This document shows positions 12,430 through 24,884 of a DNA stretch of 64,000 nucleotides, piece after piece (the first letter of the stretch is position 1; each line of letters begins with the position of its first letter). The stretch covers positions 2,046,001 through 2,110,000 of the forward strand of contig JAOVFP010000002.1 in NCBI GenBank assembly GCA_025738555.1, written 5' to 3'. Source of the DNA: Cyathus striatus (lineage: Eukaryota; Basidiomycota; Agaricomycetes; Agaricales; Nidulariaceae). A program made the translations under genes and the position numbers. Below the pieces are notes generated by a model. That model was not told the DNA's origin. It did no database searches and saw only the letters and a list, made by a program, of their open reading frames with translations.

Positions 12430-15400
12430 TCAAGGCAAACAATTTATATGTAGAAACATATCCCCATCAACAGTATCTACAACATAGTGAAGAGTGTGAA
12501 GTGACTTGTTGTTACCAAAAGCAGGACACATAAGTGCTCCACGAATGATATAATCCATTAGTAGGAATGAAGAATTGGAATCTTCATTGAATATTTGGCA
12601 GTTTTTCCACATTGTATTAGGCTTCCATGTATGATCATTGAAAGCATGGACTAACACCATGTCAATTTCTTTTCCGGATGGCAACCAGCATCGCAACAGT
12701 GAGCAAAGACGAGCTACCAATGTCCTGTTGCTGTCACTATTAACAAGAACACAGTCATACTGTTCATGTTCATTAAAAGATGGATTACACTGCAAGATAT
12801 CGCGGGACTCTGTTCAGTCTTCTACTGATTGATAATTGATGTACAGACATTTGAATGATTTGACCTTTTAAATGAAGAAGCCATGAATTGGAGCATGTTT
12901 GAGCAATATTTTTTTTGCATACTTACATAGATTTGATCCTCATAACATAGATCTTCATCTGGAAAATTGCAGGTAATGGGCGGTCGGGGTCGCCCATCAG
13001 AGGAAATGGGATCATGATCAGTCACTGCAAATATCTTCTCTACTTCGTGTGATTCCAACTGATGTCCACTGCATGATCCAAATATCCAGTGGACCTCATT
13101 CCCAGCAGGAGACTCTTCTCCATCTTCAGGTTCTGATGGATGCACCATAGTACTTTCATCATATTTATTAATAGCCATACGAATGGCAGCTATCACTTCT
13201 TGATTTTCATCAATTTTTACCATCTAAGTAGAGGAGTGCGTAATAGATTATATTCTGTAATAGACAGTATCACGAATAGACTAACCTGTTTCTTGACTTT
13301 CTTTTTATTCGTCTGCTTATAGGCCTGAGATGCTTCCTGTTGGAACCCCTCTCCAGGATGTGTCGATATATTGTCAGTGGTTCCCTTGTTCTTTATATCT
13401 GGGGTTGCATGTGTGATATAATGCTGTTTAAAGAAACTAAAATTCTTCTTGTAAAAAGTTGAAACCTTCTATTATATTTTATACCAGTATAAGTAGAGAG
13501 AGTTGTTAATAATTAAAAGGATGTATGTACTTTACAGTATTTTTCATAATCTTTAATTACTTCTTCTAGATGTTGGAATTGTCGTTCTGTCATGCATCTC
13601 AGGCTGATCATAATTCGATAGCATTGGTAAGCTCGAATACAATGTATGAGAGGTGAATTTCGAGGAAATAGTTGCATGATGCAGGGAAGTATGCACTTGC
13701 AAATAATAAAATTACAAATATTCAATAATATGCGAACAAATCGGTACCATACCTTTAAAATATCATAGAAACTTTGTCCATCGGTGAACGTGACAGTTGA
13801 AACACAGGGGAAATGTTGCAAGTTACTCCAGCATGGAAATCTGGACATGCTACATGAGAATATATCAGAAAAATTTGAAGTATTACAAAATCATGAATTG
13901 GATACTCACTTAGATGTTAAATTCCCTAAACCTTTAGTATCCTCCAAAATTTCGAGCACAAGATTCCATAAGTGCTTCCCCCACTTCCCTAGATCATCCA
14001 AATGCAAAGTGTCATATGAAGATGCAGCGTAAGGATCAGAAAACCGAAAGTCCCATAAGAAATGCTAAGTTTACGAATTTCAAAATCAAAGCTGGCCATT
14101 TTTGTATTAATACTCTTACATTGATATTATGCAGCCCATACCCTTGAAGGATCTTCTCCTTTGTCATCTTTGAGCTTGCTTGAGACACTTTCTGCAGCAC
14201 AGAACACATATTCTCAGAAGTACGCAATTCAAAAGATTCTGTGATACAATCGAGCTTCATCTTGGGAACAAGGCACTTTGGACATGGAAAATTAGCTTTC
14301 GGACCCTGGCAGGCACAGAAGTATGAGGCCTCTTCGCCATCCTGAGATTCAATTAAAATGCCAGGATGGAGAATGCGAGCCACATTATCATTGCACATAT
14401 GAACTTCCCCACATTTAGAGTGCTTTTTCAGAGATTGGAAAATTCTGGCAAGAATTTGTTGGTACACCTCACGTTTGAACAGAGAAAATTCGACATTTTC
14501 AGCTGTGCCATGTGAAGTATGATGTCCTGGATCATCAATCTCCATATTGTAAGTTTTTTGATCATTATAACCTTACTGCTCAGAAACATACCATCGTCAT
14601 ATAACCTAATAGTATTCCACCACCATTTCCAGATGCATTTCGGATATTTCGTGGAAGCCAAGCTGCTTGAAGGATCATTGGATATACCTTAACATGGCGA
14701 GTAGCAAGTCCTTTATCTAGCCAAAAATGAAGTGGAAGGTAACAGTGCAGAAATAGGCTATTATTAGGGAGCGATGTCTAGAATTTATTACTTCAGAAGT
14801 TGAACAAATTAAGAAGATATATAGTACTAACATCAACTTCCCACCATGTGTCAGCTGTATTTGGTTCATCAATTATACGTTCTTCAATATACTCTGGAGC
14901 TCGAGAACAATAAAATTTGTGAACTGAATTCCAACAACTGACTGATGCAAGTGACTTGTCATGAATTAGGTTTAGAATATACTCCCAGGGATCACGGTAA
15001 TAAAACTCAAAATCCTCCTTTTGTCTATGATAGACAGCCGATATCATTTCATGCTTAAACTAATATAAATGTCAGATGAAAATATATTGTTCATATCGTT
15101 AAAAAATACCTGTATGCCATATTCTCTAGCTTTCGCTAGAGAATCACTCATTTCCTTGTAGTTATGAATCGTGAGTTCACTTCCACCCACAGACCAACCA
15201 TTATGAATCCCAGCTAGCTGCGCATTGACAAGTTTTCTGAAAGCAAACCCGTCACAGCCGTTTCTGTGTACTCAAAATCTGCGCGAGTTCGAAATGGTGC
15301 CCAGGGTCTATCTTCCCCAGGGGGTGCGAAGACTTTTGCATCTGCCAGATATGCAGAATGCGATCCTTCACTGGTTGCTGTAAGAGGGATTATAGCTGTA

Positions 15401-15937
15401 ATACTATCTTTACTATGAGGATGAGGGATCATTTTGATATAAACATCCGGCAGCTGTGGCCTATTAACCTCACAGGCTACATTATCGGCTGGTTAACATA
15501 ATATTTATTATGAGATTCAAATACCCACCTTCTTCGACAGGCTCCGGTACTCCCATTATGAGGTTATCCTCATCCAAAGTACCAGAAGTCGGAGCTTCAT
15601 TTGTAATTTGAAGCCCATCCTTATCCATTTCTATCAGCATATGAAAACTGATAAATACTGAACTCACATTAATGGAGACTTGGAAAGGGGCACGAGACCA
15701 AGCCTGAAACTCTTGTTTCTCATCGCATTTCTTCAATACTTTCTTTTTATTCGATGCTTGCCTCTTCAATTTAAGACAAGTGACCAGGTGCTTGCTAAAT
15801 CCATGGTTATCGCGATGGGTTTTGCAGTGCTTACAGTAGCTGTATTTGACAAGCCCAGACTGCATATTGAGTTGTTTTGCCTTCAACTTTGCAGTTCGCA
15901 CCATTCTGAAGTAATAGTCAGCTTTCTCAGCCTTCAA
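12430..15937 (-). CDS. Plavaka-type transposase (multi-exon)
   Basis: About nine exons run right to left. The first (15482-15937; likely ATG at 15904) has a zinc finger CKHCKTHRDNHGFSKHLVTC. Next come the region before the catalytic core (15214-15440, PWAPFRTRADFE), an exon with WEYILNLIHDKSLA and DEPNTADTWWEVD (14793-15047), an exon with LHFWLDKGLA and VYPMILQAAWLP.NIRNASGNG (about 14600-14790), and the core exon 14036-14545 with GILIESQDGEEA, CAC and PCPKCLVP. Further exons follow at 13513-13850 (FPCVSTVTFTDGQSFYDILK), 13240-13440 (HYITHATPDIKNKG), 12822-13215, and 12430-12795 (ending GDMFLHINCLP). The order and motifs are those I know from basidiomycete Plavaka transposases, a CACTA-related DDE family. 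I see no clear in-frame stop in the exons, so the gene could still be intact. Exact splice sites were not proven. Confidence 0.8.
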
Positions 15938-15949
15938 GAGATTTTAGCT

Positions 15950-16318
15950 TAGACGTACTATTTGACCTTATCAGCAATGCTTTCATCATTTCATCATACA
16001 TTAAACCTGTCAGTTCAAGGTGGAGCAGAGGGATAAGTAATTGTCGTCACCTGGAGCTGCAACCGAATTAAAGTAGTACTATTAAAAGGGTGGAGCATCA
16101 TCCATTGACCTTTACATTTGATTTTCTACACCCACATGCCATCCACATCACAACAAGCACACTCCCTACAGAGGAGTCCATCACCACCAATCGAATACTC
16201 TTTAACAGAAAGCGTCACGTGCAGTCCGACGAAACTGGTCAAGGTAATTTATTTTGTATCATACGTATGCCAGTAGCTAATCATGATTCACTGTGCAACC
16301 GCATGTTAACACCTGCAG
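15950..16318. promoter_or_regulatory. divergent promoter region and unclear 5' exon
   Basis: The region separates the transposase (leftward) from the DUF6698-like gene (rightward). A short frame from 16090 begins with GTG, not ATG, and its splice phase does not fit the exon at 16319, so the true first exon of the rightward gene is not resolved. A shared bidirectional promoter is inferred from the head-to-head layout only. Confidence 0.35.
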
Positions 16319-17570
16319 GTTGCTAGGCATCTTGAGCTTCAAAGGAACGAGGCTCAAGTAGAGATCCAAGCATTACAGCATAAGCTTGCAGATGTATCCA
16401 ACTGTGAAGAGGACAGCAACTTGGAAGCTCCTTTGTGAAAGCGTCGTAAAGCTGCTGATAGCAAGAATGAGGATGGTATTTTGGCAAATTTAGAAGACCA
16501 GGCTATGGATGCGGGTCGAAAATTTGTTATTCTTTACTGTCCATGGCTTCAGATAGGAACAGGAACTTTCCGAGTCCACTATGACCCCCAAGCAAACGAA
16601 GCTGAGCGGTTTGAAAACCTTGACAACAAGGTTCAAGGACAAATTCGCGAAATCCAGTTGGTATTGGGGGATTTAGCAGAAGGAATGTCATCCAAGGAAT
16701 GGATTGGAAAGAGTGTAAGTAACCCTTCACATAAATCATATCACTCTATTTAATGGCTGTTAGTTTGTCAAAGGAATGAAGGCGCAATGTTCCAACACTT
16801 CCACTCGTCTCTGTCATCAATGCACGGCTCTCTTTAATGTAGCAGCATCTGAGTTACTTCTACCAGATACTAGACGAGAGCAATTCAGAGAACGGATTGG
16901 ATGGGTATATGATGGTCATGGATCTGGATCATACTCAAGTGTTGATGTTGAGATATTGCATAAGGATTACAAGGGATCCTTTGACTATGACACAATCTTT
17001 TTAAATCCTATTCTCATGAGAGTGAGTTATTGAAAGTGAATATTCAATTTATACTGACATACCAGTAACGAATAAGGTCTTCGTTGCCATTATTCGAGGT
17101 CCGACTGCAGCCATTGAGTTGATGAATGGGGTTGTCTCATATCCGAAGACAGATACCATGGCTCGCAAGCATGGAATCCAATATACTACACCAGGAGCCA
17201 TAGCTACCTCTGTGATACTGGTATGTGCCATGTTACTTGTAGAGAAATGTACAATCACTTACTAATGTTTTGTAAGGCTCGGTGGACCCTTTCTGCTGAT
17301 CAGTGCCTTCAAAGCACGGGAGTAACAACTGGTATCAATTATGCAAAAGACCTGGATGAATACCTCGAGATCTTGACAAAGGGTCTTCAGAAGAGGAAGA
17401 AAGGTATCATCGAAGTCTTTGCAGAATGGGATCAAGTGGTGTTTCCTAATTCGCCCTTGAGCTTAGCTGATCATCATCGGCATCAGGATTTGAGTAGCAG
17501 TGGATTGAAGAATGCTCTGGATATGATGGAGGCTGATGACATTGAGGAATCTGATCCAGAAGACGAGTGA
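16319..17570 (+). pseudogene. DUF6698-like transposon-associated protein (one in-frame TGA)
   Basis: Four exons are clear, joined by GT...AG introns at about 16713-16764, 17023-17079 and 17221-17276. The protein starts with a heptad-like stretch (LELQRNEAQVEIQALQHKL), then KRRKAAD, and continues through WLQIGTGTFRVHYDP, CHQCTALFNVAA, an exon ending NPILMR, VFVAIIRGPTAAIELMNG, MARKHGIQYTTPGAIA, and ends acidic (DDIEESDPEDE). The block RGP.AA...ARKHGI.YTTPG.IA followed by ARWTLSADQC resembles the basidiomycete DUF6698 family as I remember it; no function is known to me. TGA at 16436-16438 precedes KRRKAA and probably replaced CGA. Position beside the transposase suggests a second element-encoded protein. 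Confidence 0.6.
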
Positions 17571-17576
17571 GAAAGA

Positions 17577-18800
17577 ATGGAGTTGATCACTAGTAGCTTT
17601 CATATTGCCATGCTGTAATAAACAAATTACATGACATTGAATCTATGTGCTATGCAATAACTATGAACTCAAAACTTTGAAAATCACATACACCAACGAG
17701 CAATGACATCCCAACTCACCCTCTCTCTCATTGCGTGCTACCACCTGTTTTCCTGTAAGATAGAGACCGTAAGTGGTAACAACAGAAGTTCCAATTGAGC
17801 AAGCATGAATGACCGCAATCCTGCGTGCACGCCGATGGTGCTTATGCTTAAACACACTCTCATTAGGACCCATAATAAGTGTATTATTATTCCCAGAGAG
17901 TACATGAAACTGATTGGTTGCACTCGGAGCGACGACCCGAGGCAACCCTACACAAAACCTGGAGGAGGCTGGGCAGCTACTGAGACAGCAGCTACAGAGC
18001 ACGAAAGAGTCAACTTTGATGATATACTAATGTCAATGGTACAATGTCAATGTTGACAGCTAGTAGCCCAGCTGGGCCCTGATCTCCATGTCTTCTGTCT
18101 TCTCCAGTAGAGAAATAATCCAAAAGGAATTAAAATGAATGTCCTTTTGTGTCGAAGTAGTGCATTCAATGCTCTCATCAGGCTTAGGGCTCCAGTTCAC
18201 GTATGTTGTATATCAAGTAGCTGCGAAGAAAGGTGTATTCGCAAGTGCCAGAGTACCTGCAAGCTGTACAACGGTGTAAACTACCAAGTTAATCCAATGA
18301 GATGGAAGAATGGCATGCCGCCACTGTCTTGCAGGAGGGAGAGACGGGTCCAGGGAAAGCAAGAGGGGGATACGATGTGCGTGTATAAGCCTGCTATGCT
18401 GCTTCCTCTGAGACAACTGTGAACATGTAGTTCTTCGTCATATGGTAGGCATGAGGCTGGCGCCCCAATACCCTCTCTGAAACTTCCCTCCAACCACTCC
18501 AATACCTCCCGCTCCTGCTCGCCACCAAAGTCTGACATTGCCTACTATCACAATGTCCCGAGGTCCTCATACAGATACTCAAATACTCGACACGCGGCTC
18601 TCAGAAGGCGATAATGCGAGGCATGGAGCGTGACCGAAGCGAAGAGCCTGGACCATGTACCAATGCCAGTGCGACCCCAGCTGAGGGAGGAGGCATTTTT
18701 TGTTTTTTTGTTCTTTTCTAATCCTAGTTTATTAGTCGGTTGTGGATAACCATATATCACGACTATGAGGCAGCTACGTATATGTACGTCTATAAATGGG
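17577..18800. other. unassigned stretch inside the giant element
   Basis: Only short open frames occur, for example a minus-strand frame at 17661-18002 with a basic patch HKHHRRARR. None shows a domain I recognise, and none has convincing splice partners. A T-rich tract lies at 18690-18715, just downstream of the minus-strand LINE remnant, and might be its poly(A) end in antisense view. Confidence 0.35.
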
Positions 18801-18805
18801 GTGGG

Positions 18806-20300
18806 TCGCTAACTAAGAGAGTATGTACGAAGTAAGGTATGGCTCGAGACAATAATCCAGAGGGCGGCAAGGGATAGCCCCATTGAGGGAGGTGTACCCA
18901 AGGAAAGCTCTGCAGCTAATCTATGAGAAGAGGGAATGCTGTTCATGACGGTAAGGATCTGAGCAATTCGTACAGGTGTCTCGTGTACAGTGTAATGGGC
19001 CGTTTCAAGTGTCTCCATCCAGGGGGTCCCATTTGGGGAGGACGCTTAGGGTGTGGCGAAATCGAGCAGTGTCGTTAACACAGCGGAACAGGGCTGCGGG
19101 GCGTTTGGGGTGTGAGAAGAAAGCTTTCAGTGTGAGGCGGCAGACTGGAATAGAGCACTGCATTGCAAGTGTGAGGCGAGCGGCATTGTGGGTTTGGCAG
19201 TGAAGGAGGTAGTGGTCAGTGGTTTCGGGGCTGCAACGGCAGGAAGAGCAAAGTTTGTCTGTTGCTTTGCCGATGCGGTGAAGGTGGGAGTGTAGGGGGT
19301 TGTGGTCCGTGATGAGGTATATGAGCACCGTCAAGAGTTTGCGAGGAAGCGTTGGTATGATGCGGCGCAGCCGCTTTAGGGAGGGTTCTGGGAGGTGGCG
19401 ATTGACACGGTAGTATCGAGGTGACGCACACCAGGAGGCGGTAATGATAGTAGAGATTTGGGCGCGGTGGTATGTGCGTAACGCTGATTTAGTGGCAGGG
19501 AGTGGGTGTACAATGCAGCAAGGGAGAAGTTCTTGCATGCTGGAGCCTTCCATTATGGCCTGCTTTGCTTCCCTATCTGTAAGTTCATTACCAGGGATGC
19601 CGGTATGGCCAGGTACCCAGTGGATATCAATAGAGGGGGGATGACAGGAGAGCGCGCTCTATAAGGCCGGCCAGGAGGTTGAGGAAGAGGTCCATAAGTG
19701 AGTGACCTGATAGTGAGTGGTTGCTGCCCGTCGCCGATATGGATACTTGGTTGTCTGCTGCAAATGAGACTGAGGAGTAGCTGCCAATACAGAGAGTTTT
19801 CAGGAGGTGAATACCCAGGATGTAGCCAGCGCATTCGACATTGTAGACCGTGTACCGAGAAGCCGGGCCCAGACACAGACGGAGACTCTTAAGGAATTGC
19901 CCATTGTGATAAAGTACTGCCGTGGAATCTATGGCAGTGGCAATGTATAGATGGCACATGAGGCAGGCGTTGGCACCTCCAGAAGGGCATGTGAGGTGTC
20001 ATATACACGACAACCATCCTTGTCCTTTGGCCAGCGCAGAAGCACACTGTGGTGCCCAGCGGAGCTCTCAATCAATGAGAACACCGAGGAATTGGATATG
20101 GGGGGATGACAGTATGGTGAATGAGGATAGGTGGAGAGGGGGGCATGGGGTGGGGATAGTAGAGTTGTGGTTGTGAGCCCATTGAAAGACACCATTTGGG
20201 CCTTCTAGGATGATCCTGAGGGTGGCCTGTGTCTCCTCAAAGGAGTAGGAGGTATGGTAACACTAGCTTGTGAAACTGAGGAGGAGATTTAATGTGAATC
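18806..20300 (-). pseudogene. 5'-truncated LINE (non-LTR) remnant: RT end, RNase H and terminal zinc knuckle
   Basis: Read leftward from about 20300: a reverse-transcriptase end (LQWAHNHNS-like, then HIQFLGVLID near 20085); a ribonuclease H domain at 19580-19960 with VECAGYILGIHLL, FAADNQ and IDIHWVPGHTGIPGNELTDREAKQA; then the typical terminal region at 19005-19553 with HRIGKATDKLCSSC..ETTDHYLLHC. The pieces lie in different frames, with a shift near 19655 between the FAADNQ and GHTGIPGNE parts, so this is a dead, 5'-truncated copy. Its orientation is opposite to the Gypsy element to its right. No target duplication was found. Confidence 0.75.
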
Positions 20301-20633
20301 ACATTAGTAACCTGGTACATAGAGAGGCTGTGATCAACATGAAGCTTGCAAAGTCAGAACAAAAACAGAAACTTACCACCTAGACCCTTAGAACCCGAAC
20401 ATAAACAGAGATAACGATTCCATGCTGAGATCCCACAGTTCCAGTACCATTTCATTTGGTTCTACAGAGCTAGTCACAGTCCTAAGACTGCTATACCACA
20501 TCGGAATATATGCCACATTGGCTCCGACATATAACAACTATAGACGGTGAACATCCTTGAGTGCCTTGGAGACTGTAAGAAAAAGGAGAAGAAAACCGGT
20601 CCAGGTAGAAGAAGGGAGCATTGGATCTATTGT

Positions 20634-21192
20634 ATCACACTGCCAGTAAACTCCCAGGCAGCACAAGAGAAGGAAGTTGGTAGGGGTGGATTCATTGGAT
20701 CACACTACCGGTAAAATCCCAGGCAGCGCAATTCCATGATCATAAGAGAAAGGAACAATGGAAAATAATTCGGATTAGTGAAGTGCATGTGTCACGTGTG
20801 CAATTATTTGTTGCACAATGCAACGTCTTGTAAATATAACAATGCAACAACACAATCACGTTCTTGATCAATCCCTTCTTTCACTACAACACTCAACGTT
20901 GCCTGGGAGTTTACCAGCAGTGTACAGTCACATTTCTTAACGTTCATTACTTCTCTCTCAAACACTCTTTCTTCACCACCATACTTACGTTGCCTGGGAG
21001 TTTACCGGCAGTGTACAGCCTCGTTCCGACGACTAGCATTGCGCTGCCTGGGATTTTACCGGTGGTGTCCATTCCTTCAAATCCTTCCTTCAACCACGAT
21101 ACTTACATTGCCTGGGATTTTATCAGTGGTGTACAGTGACCATGTTCACTTGTTGTTCAACTACTCGCATCATGTTGGTTTTACCGGCAGTC
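20634..21192. repeat. dispersed 22-25-bp motif in both orientations upstream of the 922-residue gene
   Basis: The core GCCTGGGANTTTACCGGCAG followed by TGT occurs in direct orientation at about 20898, 20990, 21046 and 21110, in inverted orientation at about 20636-20662 and 20701-20727, and as a half copy near 21179-21192. Direct copies are spaced unevenly (about 92, 56 and 64 bases) and the sequence between them is not repeated. This is therefore not a simple tandem repeat but iterated sites ending about 35 bases before the next gene. Confidence 0.75.
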
Positions 21193-21226
21193 CTCATACA
21201 TCCAATCCGTCCTCGTCCTAACCCCA

Positions 21227-24053
21227 ATGAATCATCTAATGCTGTCAAATAACAAGTAAGTTCTTCACTAATATATTATACATTTGGGAAATAAGCTGAA
21301 GGTCATCCTACAGTCTCAATCACTCCGATGGCAAAGCTACCATGATGGATGGTGCTTTGTATTACTCTCCAAACAGCCGTCGTTCTTTCTATGGGGTCTA
21401 TTACTTAGACCCTGGTGACGTTGCCAACCACTTCTTCGTCAATGATATACTGGGTACTTGGTCGAAATACCCGGTTTCATGGAGTGAAAGCCTAGGATGG
21501 TTAGGCCTTCTACCTTTTCAGGTTTTATATGAAGGTCCACTATTTGGACGTCTGCACTCATTCCGTATCAATCATGGAATGATCACAAATGGCATTGGCT
21601 ATCATCTGTACTGTGAAGATGCCACTTCATGGCTTTGGCTACACTATAACTTGCGTGATTTGGTTTGGGCTCTGCAGAGGTCATATGGATTCAACTTCGA
21701 TCCACCCGTGGCCCCAGAAAACGGTACATTCGATGAAGTCTTTACCACCGTCGAGACAGCATTTAACAACATAAAATGCTGGAGAACGTGGTTCTCTTCA
21801 TGGATCGCATTGATATCATTTCTGGTGGCGGCTGCGGAGACTATTGATGGGGATGAACAGAAATGGTGTCAGGTTGCTGAGTCATATGATCGTGGTGGAG
21901 GTCTAGGTCCTTTCGCCATTGGGTGGATTAACTGTCTACAGATGAGCCCGGCCTGTGACATCTTTTTAAGAGGCAGAATAGGTGTCTACCTGGATCATAG
22001 GGTCCCACATCCATCCATAGCATGGTTCTGTCGACACAATATTCCTGTTTGGTACAGGTGGGACCCTAGCAACGTTGTCGACAAGTACCCTGCACCGTAT
22101 CCACACCAGCTACAAGAAGTCCAAACCTTCAGGCTGGTTGAACCAATGCTTCATGAGCCGCAAGAATCCTACAAAACTACGAATGCACCACGCGAATATC
22201 AATCACGTCAGCCACAGGAGACTTTTGCCTCTCAGCCTCCCAAGCAGGATACACACCAGCTTTCTCCTCAGGAATTCTTAAAGAGACGGCGTGAGAGCGA
22301 TATTCAGAAGATGGCAGAAGCTCAGAATAGCGACCCTGCAAAATACCAGAAATATATGCAAAGGCAGAAGAAGCCTAGCACAGTGGTGGCGAGGGTTTTC
22401 GTGTGGGAGCGAGATGTCGAGGACTATGACAGGTGGACACGTACCGAAGTTTCTCATTGCTGGCGCGAGACAACACTGGGTGATTATGGGGGTGCTACAT
22501 ATTTCAGTCCCATTGCTTATGAATGGGATTGCTGTGAAGAATTTGGCATGATGCCTGTCACTGATGACCCGATGCCCAACGACTCGATGCCCAATGATGA
22601 TGGGGAAGCCGGAGAACCTTTGGCAACATGTTCATTAACACCACTGCCTTTCTCAATGCAGGACTCAGATGCACTGGAGATTGATTTGCCATCTGTGAGA
22701 CAGTTTGCGACAGCTCTTGAAGGATCCTCTTCGGAATTTGTGCCTTCAACTGTGGAGGGAGTGTTGGAGGAGGGAGAAGTAGAGGAAGGAGAGCTGCAGA
22801 AGGAACCAGTGCAGGCGGGAAAGGTGCAGAGCATCAACCAGGAGGTGCTTGAGATATTGTCCATGAATTATGGGTTTATGCACCCTATTCCACTGCCAAC
22901 AAAGGCTGTGTTTCCAGAAGATCTGCGACATATGGATAACGATGTTCTAAACTTCTTGCGCATTCTGGGACTGCGGGATGAAGGTCATTTTAAAAGAAGT
23001 CCCATCGCAGCAATCTGCATGAAATACATAAAGAGTCTCAGTGTTGGTGAGGTGGATAGAGACACTTGTGATCTATTGCCTTATAACCATGCATATTTGG
23101 GTCAAGCACATCAAATACAATACATTCGACGTCTCAAGTATCAAAAACATACCCGTAAAGGAAATGGGTCTATGTTCATGAAAGATGATACTGTGCAAGA
23201 GAAAAGTCTGTATATGTTTGATTTCAAAGAACATGCTATAGTACCCTGGAAAATCGTGATGACTTCAGCACGGGATGCATTGTTCATTTGTCGTATGGAC
23301 AAGCAAATGAGTGATTATGAAATTGCTCGTTATTTAGTATTGGCAGGTGTTCCCTTCCGCACTCTTCTGCCCCTTGTCAGTGGAAATGCGGTCTCAGAAT
23401 GCAATACACCCACGCAGGTTCCTATTGTTTTTAATGGACATGTATTTACATGGGCAGATTATGATGCCTATGCATGCCAACATGATTATATTCTCCAAAG
23501 ACCCAGAGGGCATGCTGCGCTGCTGTATGGAGGTCACATATGGCGTCTTGCGGTAATAACCTTACCTGTGGAGAAAGCTCTTACTGGCCCAACAGGAATT
23601 CATCAAAATGAAGATGCGATGTCTCATGCAGAGGACTGCTACACCGGTGAAGAATATTTCGATGACGATTTAACAAACGATGAGATCGCGCTCGTGATAG
23701 GAACTTATTATTCCTATTCTGGTGAGAGAAATATCGTATCTAATTTAATATACTTATATACTTATGTTGCTCTGATAGATTCTAATACTCTGGATACGCA
23801 TCTATCGTGGTTTCCAACTCCATTCCATTATGATTCAAGTCCCGAAGATTATGGGCGCTGGACCCCATACCATGAGTTTGGATACCAGAACACTAATTGC
23901 AGCATGACTATCCCAAAAACATTGGGGGTTTGGAGAGGACAGCTGAGAGGGATGTCTGTGATGTGCAAACTGCACCAGAAACTCGAAAGCCAAGCTTTGG
24001 TGTTTCTTCAAAATATGCACTTGGATCTCTGGCAGGCTCAGCCTAATATGTAG
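21227..24053 (+). CDS. 922-residue protein of unknown function, intact, two exons
   Basis: The main exon holds 903 uninterrupted codons from 21342. A better start is an upstream exon, ATG at 21227 (MNHLMLSNN), spliced over a 58-base intron (GTAAGT at 21256, CAG at 21311-21313), which joins in frame. The protein is not secreted by any obvious signal. The N-terminal 260 residues are Trp/Tyr-rich; residues about 290-380 are Gln/Lys-rich and charged; residues about 420-520 are acidic and Ser-rich (GEVEEGELQ); the C-terminal 380 residues look globular (LLPYNHAYLGQAHQIQY, RPRGHAALLYGGHIWRLA). Similar long uncharacterised proteins occur in Agaricomycete repeats as far as I remember, but I cannot name a domain. 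An open frame of this length among decayed neighbours suggests recent activity or selection. It may be cargo of the giant element or of another unrecognised insertion. Confidence 0.75.
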
Positions 24054-24118
24054 AGTAAATGTTTCTTCGAAGTGTGCATTCGGATCTCTGGCAGACTCAG
24101 CTTCATATATAGAGTAAT
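24000..24118 (+). repeat. 59-bp tandem duplication spanning a stop codon
   Basis: TGTTTCTTC..GGATCTCTGGCAG and the following bases to AGAGTAA occur twice, at 24001 and 24060. The TAG of the 922-residue gene lies in the first unit; 59 is not a multiple of three. Confidence 0.75.
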
Positions 24119-24356
24119 TTCTTAATATTTTTGAACTATAACACCGCGGGAGGTGGCTTATATACTTACCTTCTTGCACACCACCACTGCCACCTCATGG
24201 CATAGCCGTCTCGCACCCCGTCGCATCGTCGTTTGGCAATCTCTAGATTACAGCTATATATGAAGGCAGCATTGTATATGACAACATGAACCCGAGATTT
24301 ATTACCAAAAAATGTGCATATGCTCAGTCATGCTCCCGGCACCAATGACATCAGCA
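24119..24356. other. spacer left of the Gypsy element
   Basis: No coding feature is supported here. The last bases before the LTR (…CAGCATATC) show no match to the 5 bases after the right LTR (ATCAC), so no target duplication survives. Confidence 0.4.
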
Positions 24357-24361
24357 TATCT

Positions 24362-24832
24362 GTTCTCCATTATGCTTTCTCTATCATACCCCGGGTATAC
24401 TTACTCTCAGCATTCATCCCAATCCTTAGTTCGTACTTGGTACATATTATATTCACTTATTACTCCATCTTCCGCCACCATCTTATTATCATTATCAACT
24501 AGTGTACTAGTATCCCATTCGTTCACCGGTCATCGGTGAAGTCGTATAGTATTTAAGTAGTACATCTTGTACTATTACTACTCAGTTCGAATATCGACTA
24601 AGTTACTATCCTTCTTACTTGTCCTTGAGTCCTACTCAACTCTGGCTTGAATCGTTGCCTTCACAGCAACGACTCTGCACTCCGCACTCCTGTCCCTCTC
24701 TTCCGCACTTCGAAATACCTGGACCACGAGAACGACAAGGGGCGCAGCACATAAGCTGAAGCCGACGGTCCTTCTGTCCCGCACTTCCCTACCTCACGCT
24801 TCCGACCTTACGTAGAAATACGGGTCTTGACA
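24362..24832 (+). repeat. Gypsy-1 5' LTR, truncated
   Basis: 471 bases align without gaps to 35974-36444 and end GGGTCTTGACA. The first part of the LTR (as in 35808-35973) is missing. Seven differences were seen, including the base just before each start; in every one the ancestral form would be CG. Confidence 0.93.
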
Positions 24833-24884
24833 GTATATTCGAACTCACACCTTGAGTTCTCATCCTTACTCACATCTTTTGTCT

